Below, one piece after another: positions 60,401 to 64,000 of a stretch of DNA of 64,000 nucleotides (positions are counted from its first letter, which is position 1; the number at the start of each line of letters is the position of its first letter). This stretch comes from Patagioenas fasciata (lineage: Eukaryota > Chordata > Aves > Columbiformes > Columbidae). The stretch covers positions 1,125,445 to 1,189,444 of the forward strand of contig NC_092541.1 in NCBI RefSeq assembly GCF_037038585.1, in the 5' to 3' direction. Made by a program: the position numbers and the translations under genes. The notes under the pieces are model-generated. The model worked only from the letters and a program-made list of their open reading frames with translations. It ran no database searches and had not been told where the DNA came from.

Positions 60401-63400
60401 GGGACAAGGAGCCTCTTTGGGCAGCAATTCCGAGAGTAGCAAAGTGGGGACGTGCGGTGCAGGCAGCGCCGCAGCACTTGCTAAGTGACCACACGTGGTG
60501 GGTTTTCCCCCTTGTCTTGGTGGCAGCAGGGAAGGGCTGGTCCCAGGGCCTGTGGAAAAGCCTTTCTGTGTCCCTTACATCCACCGTGTGCCTCGTCCTC
60601 TGCTCTGCCCACAGGAAGGAGCCAAGGAGTTCGCCGCTCTGCACAACCCCAGGTCCAAGTGCTCGGGCCGGCGCCGCCGGAGGCACCACGTGGTGGGAGC
60701 GTCCTGCTCAAACGCCCCGGCGTCCACCGTCACCGAGGCCAGGGAGGGCGACAGCGACCGGGACACCGGCAACGAGTGGGCCTCGAGCTCCTCGGGTAGG
60801 GTTGGAGCCCAGGGACACCCCTCTTTTCTCACAGGGCAGGCGGCACCTCGCAGCTGGGGCTGGCCCTGCCTTGTCCCTGTATCCCGCGCATGGTGTGTGG
60901 AGTGTGGAGCTTCCCTAGTGAGGCTGCATCTGGAATATTGTGTGCAGTTGTGGCCCCTCAGTTCCAGAAGGACAGGGAACTGCTGGAGAGAGTCCAGCGC
61001 AGCCACCAAGATGCTGAAGGGAGTGGAGCATCTCCCGTGTGAGGAAAGGCTGAGGGAGCTGGGGCTCTGGAGCTGGAGAAGAGGAGACTGAGGGCTGACC
61101 TCATTAATGTTTACAGATATCTAAAGGGGGAGTGTCAGGAGGATGGAGCCAGGCTCTTCTCGGGGACAACCAGTGATAGGGGCAATGGGTTCAAACTGGA
61201 ACACAAAAGGTTCCACTTAAATTTGAGAAGAAACTTCATGGTGAGGGTGTCAGAGCCTGGCCCAGGCTGCCCAGGGGGGTTGTGGAGTCTCCTTCTCTGC
61301 AGACATTCAAACCCGCCTGGACACCTTCCTGTGGAACCTCAGCTGGGTGTTCCTGCTCCATGGGGGATTGCACTGGATGAGCTTTCCAGGTCCCTTCAAC
61401 CCCTGGCATTCTGGGATTCAGAGTCAGCAAACAGAACCGGTGTTTGGAGATGGGCTTAAACACAAGAGACATCAGGCCCAGCACCATGCCCGCCCGTGTC
61501 CCCAGAGATGCCCTCATCCTCCCCCCTAAAGCAGAACCCTAAACTACGTCCCGCGCGGCACAGAGCGGCGTTCGGTCTGACTCCTGTTTCCCCACCAGAG
61601 GCCAACTCCCGCTGCCAGACCCCCACCAAGCAGAAGCTGAGCCCGGCCTCCTCGCAGCTCTTTGCGGTGGAGACGCCGCAGGAGCCCGTCGAGTGGACGG
61701 GAGCCGAGGAATCGCTCTTCCGCGTCTTCCACGGGACCTACTTCAACAACTTCTGCTCCATCGCCAGGCTGCTGGGCACCAAGACCTGCAAGCAGGTGGG
61801 TGCCGGGTGAGGATGGGCATTGCGGTGCTTGGCCGCTGTTTGCTTCTTGTTTTTCCTTCTCTGCCACAAACCACCACGAGGAACGTGTTGCATCGAGGCT
61901 TTGCGGAGCTCAGGGTTATTTTGTACTGCTGCTGGTGCAGAATGAGCCCCCGCATGCTCGGTGCTTTATCTTCCTCCTGCTGCCTGGTGTGATGTTGGGT
62001 GCTCTGGTGGGGTGGATGTGCTGGTTTCCCAGGTGACACAAGCAACATCAGCCATGGGCAGCGAAACCAGGAGCAGAACTGGTGCAAGAACCGGGAGCCC
62101 CGCTGCATGTGCTTGTTTGCACCCTCTCTCTGCTTTAGATAAAAACAACTTGAGTAGACTGAAGCTAATTCTTCTTTTTTGCTTCTGTTCTTTGATAGGT
62201 CTTTCAATTTGCAGTGAAAGAATCGCTTATAACAAAACTGCCAACCAATGAATTAATGAATCCATCCCAGAAGAAGAAAAGGAAGCACAGGCAAGTGTTG
62301 AACAAGCTTGTTTTTGTTCTTGAAATGCAACCAGATCCACTGCTTTTTGTGCCAAAGCATTCCTGGTAATTCCCATCTGCTGTTGCGCGTGGCTGCTGGC
62401 GCTGGGTGGGTGCTGGTCCCTGGTCCCTGCCCGTCAGCCTGGGGCTGCCGCCCTGGCTGGGGGGCTCTGGCTTCCGAACAGCAGCCTGAGCCTCAGCAAT
62501 GTGATGATAACCTGCTTCTTGTGTGCTGATCCCCGTGCGGGCAGTGTTATCCTGGGGCATTTGCTGCTGGAGCGAGTGGAGAGAAGGGAACGGAGCTGGT
62601 GAGGGGCTGGAGCACAAGTGTGATGGGAGCGGCTGAGGGAGCTGGGGGTTCAGCTGGAGAACAGGAGCTGAGGGGAGACCTTCTGATCTCTGAACTGCCT
62701 GAAAGGAGCTTGGAGCCAGGGGGGTCGGGCTCTGCTCCCCAGGAACAAGCGCCAGGAGCAGAGGAAACGGCCTCAAGTTGCCCAGGGGAGGTTGAGGTTG
62801 GATGTGGGAACAATTTCTTCCCCAAAGGGCTGTGGGGCATTGGAACAGGCTGCCCAGGGCAGTGCTGGAGTCACCATCCCTGGAGGGCTGGACAGACGGA
62901 CATGAGGTTCTTAGGACATGGGGCAGTGCCAGGGGTGGGTGAACGGTTGGACTCCATGATCTTGAGAGTCTCTTCCAGCCACAATGATTCTGTGATTCTA
63001 TGACACGCCTTAAATAACTAATGCTGTAGCTACCTCGTTCTCATCTTTCCCCGCTCTCTGCCCGGCGGGTGGTTATTAATGCATGAAGCTGCAGACGGTC
63101 CCGCTGGAATCTCCCGTCCGTTCCACTGCCGCGCTGACCGGCCGTGCCGAGCGGCCGCGGTCGCTGCGTCCCCTCACCCCGCTCTGCTTCTCTTGCAGGC
63201 TGTGGGCTGCGCACTGCAGGAAGATCCAGCTGAAGAAAGGTAACGTTTGCCGTGGCTGCGTCACGCGAGGTTTGCGTGGCCACCTACCCATGGCATTGAG
63301 CTCTCTGGCTCCGACTCGCGCAGCAAGCGGGCGTGGCTGCCGTCCCCTCGCTCTCGTTGGGCTGAGGTTTGGCGTGCAGCCCTGTGTAATTTGTCTGCCA

Positions 63401-63683
63401 TGTGTTGCTGCTCTGTGTCTGGTGCTGCTGGGCTCCCAGCCCTCTGCAGGCACATGGGGATCTTGCACCATCTCAGCTCCAGCGCCCTGTTAGTGCTGCT
63501 TTTAGACATTCCTGCAGTGTGCAGCTTTTAATCCGGGCGTTTCTCCTCTTGTTCTAGATAATTCGCCTACCCAGGTGTACAACTACCAGCCCTGCGACCA
63601 CCCCGAGCACCCTTGTGACAGCTCCTGCCCTTGCATCATGACTCAGAATTTCTGTGAGAAGTTCTGCCAGTGCAACCCTGACT
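54479..63683 (+). CDS. EZH1: Histone H3K27 methyltransferase EZH1, N-terminal ~560 residues (cut by window edge)
   Basis: PRC2 catalytic subunit. Exons: 54479-54489, 55052-55172, 55662-55790, 56033-56152, 56959-57079, 57296-57469, 58347-58449, 58863-59026, 59801-59892, 60615-60795, 61599-61795, 62199-62290, 63199-63239, 63559-63683. The usual start is the ATG at 55056 ([11 protein letters not shown], cf. human MEIPNPPTSKC). Exon 1 adds an in-frame upstream ATG (MAEEK). Seen in order: the SBD-like [17 protein letters not shown], the EED-binding/BAM region [24 protein letters not shown], acidic [14 protein letters not shown]1 [14 protein letters not shown] zinc segment [20 protein letters not shown]2 around [21 protein letters not shown], and the start of the pre-SET CXC domain ([23 protein letters not shown]). 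The intron after exon 12 is GC-AG. The SET domain is beyond the window. EZH1 rather than EZH2 is judged from ELATPPTSK and RAMP2 synteny. Confidence 0.96.
58500..58652 (+). mobile_element. CR1 LINE 3' fragment in EZH1 intron 7
   Basis: From ctgcccagggaagtggtgga to aatgattctgtg, with the middle UTR gatgaggttcttagggatgt. Confidence 0.88.
60900..61423 (+). mobile_element. CR1 LINE 3' fragment, longer copy, in EZH1 intron 10
   Basis: About 520 bp. The 5' part includes the end of ORF2-like sequence (gaggctgcatctggaatatt), then ggctgagggagctggggctc, gaagaaacttcatggtgagg and the tail ggcattctgggattcag. Its older subfamily type matches the copy at 7785. Confidence 0.92.
62566..63002 (+). mobile_element. 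CR1 LINE 3' fragment in EZH1 intron 12
   Basis: Starts ctggagcgagtggagaga and ends aatgattctgtgattctatg, a complete 3' terminus. Nearly identical to the copies at 8296 and 43710. Confidence 0.95.
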
Positions 63684-63805
63684 GTAAGGAGCAAACCTGG
63701 GGCTGGGAGGCAGGAGCCAGTTCAGGCTCTGAGATGCTCTGTGCTGATCTGTCCCGTTTACATGATCCTAGCAGTTTGTTTTTAAACTGCGTGTAATTTG
63801 TAGAA

Positions 63806-64000
63806 TCGTAGAATAGAATCATAAAATTACTTGGGTTGAGGGGACCTCCAAAACGCATCCAGTGCCCTCCCTGCCATGAGCAGGGACATCTTCACCAGCT
63901 CAGGGTGCTCAGACCCCGTCCAGCCTGGCCTGGGATGTCTCCAGGGATGGTTCATCCACCACCTCTCTGGGAACCTGGGCCAGGCTCTCACCACCCTCAG
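63806..64000 (-). mobile_element. CR1 LINE 3' fragment, continues past window
   Basis: Starts gtagaatagaatcataaaat and contains catgagcagggacatcttca, as in the copies at 14391 and 3289. Confidence 0.9.

Overview
This is a piece of vertebrate nuclear DNA, almost certainly from a bird. The evidence is about two dozen 5'-truncated CR1 LINE copies, high GC, short introns, CpG-rich promoters and genes close together, as on an avian microchromosome. The genes form one conserved block: in order AOC3 (cut by the left edge), AOC2, PSME3, BECN1, CNTD1, COA3, WNK4, VPS25, RAMP2, a second RAMP-family gene, and EZH1 (cut by the right edge). As I recall the human 17q21 map, it has the same genes in the same order and relative orientations, read from the opposite end, except that I know of no second RAMP gene there.

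Layout. Positions 1-6,609 hold two tandem copper amine oxidase genes on the minus strand. Positions 6,610-11,260 are intergenic. PSME3 (minus) and BECN1 (plus) are divergent around a CpG-rich promoter at 17.3-18.1 kb. BECN1 converges on CNTD1 (minus), whose start faces COA3 (plus) across a 346-bp promoter. COA3 converges on WNK4 (minus, 20 coding exons, 27.8-39.5 kb). A repeat-rich spacer follows. VPS25, RAMP2 and a RAMP-like gene are then all on the minus strand, and EZH1 runs plus from 54.5 kb to the edge, with its SET domain outside the window. I rebuilt every gene exon by exon from splice sites and reading frame. The complete ones keep intact frames of the length expected for their families: AOC2 755 aa, PSME3 254, BECN1 448, CNTD1 324, COA3 104, WNK4 1263, VPS25 174, RAMP2 174, RAMP-like 200.

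The genes do not form one pathway. They are housekeeping and signalling genes held together by old synteny: autophagy (BECN1), ESCRT-II (VPS25), proteasome activation (PSME3), cytochrome oxidase assembly (COA3), meiotic recombination (CNTD1), ion-transport kinase signalling (WNK4), class B GPCR accessory proteins (RAMPs), Polycomb (EZH1) and amine oxidation (AOC2/AOC3).

Most worth a second look: (1) a divergent tandem RAMP paralogue with an acidic, tyrosine-rich N-terminus encoded by two micro-exons; (2) a 366-bp perfectly identical tract at the 5' ends of the two amine oxidase genes, pointing to recent gene conversion and ending at the same codons where the human pair diverges; (3) a CR1 insertion that supplies intron bases +4 onward of a CNTD1 splice donor; (4) two GC-AG introns; (5) an upstream in-frame EZH1 start; (6) an octameric 9-bp repeat directly upstream of the VPS25 start. 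No tRNA, rRNA, CRISPR or endogenous retrovirus was seen.
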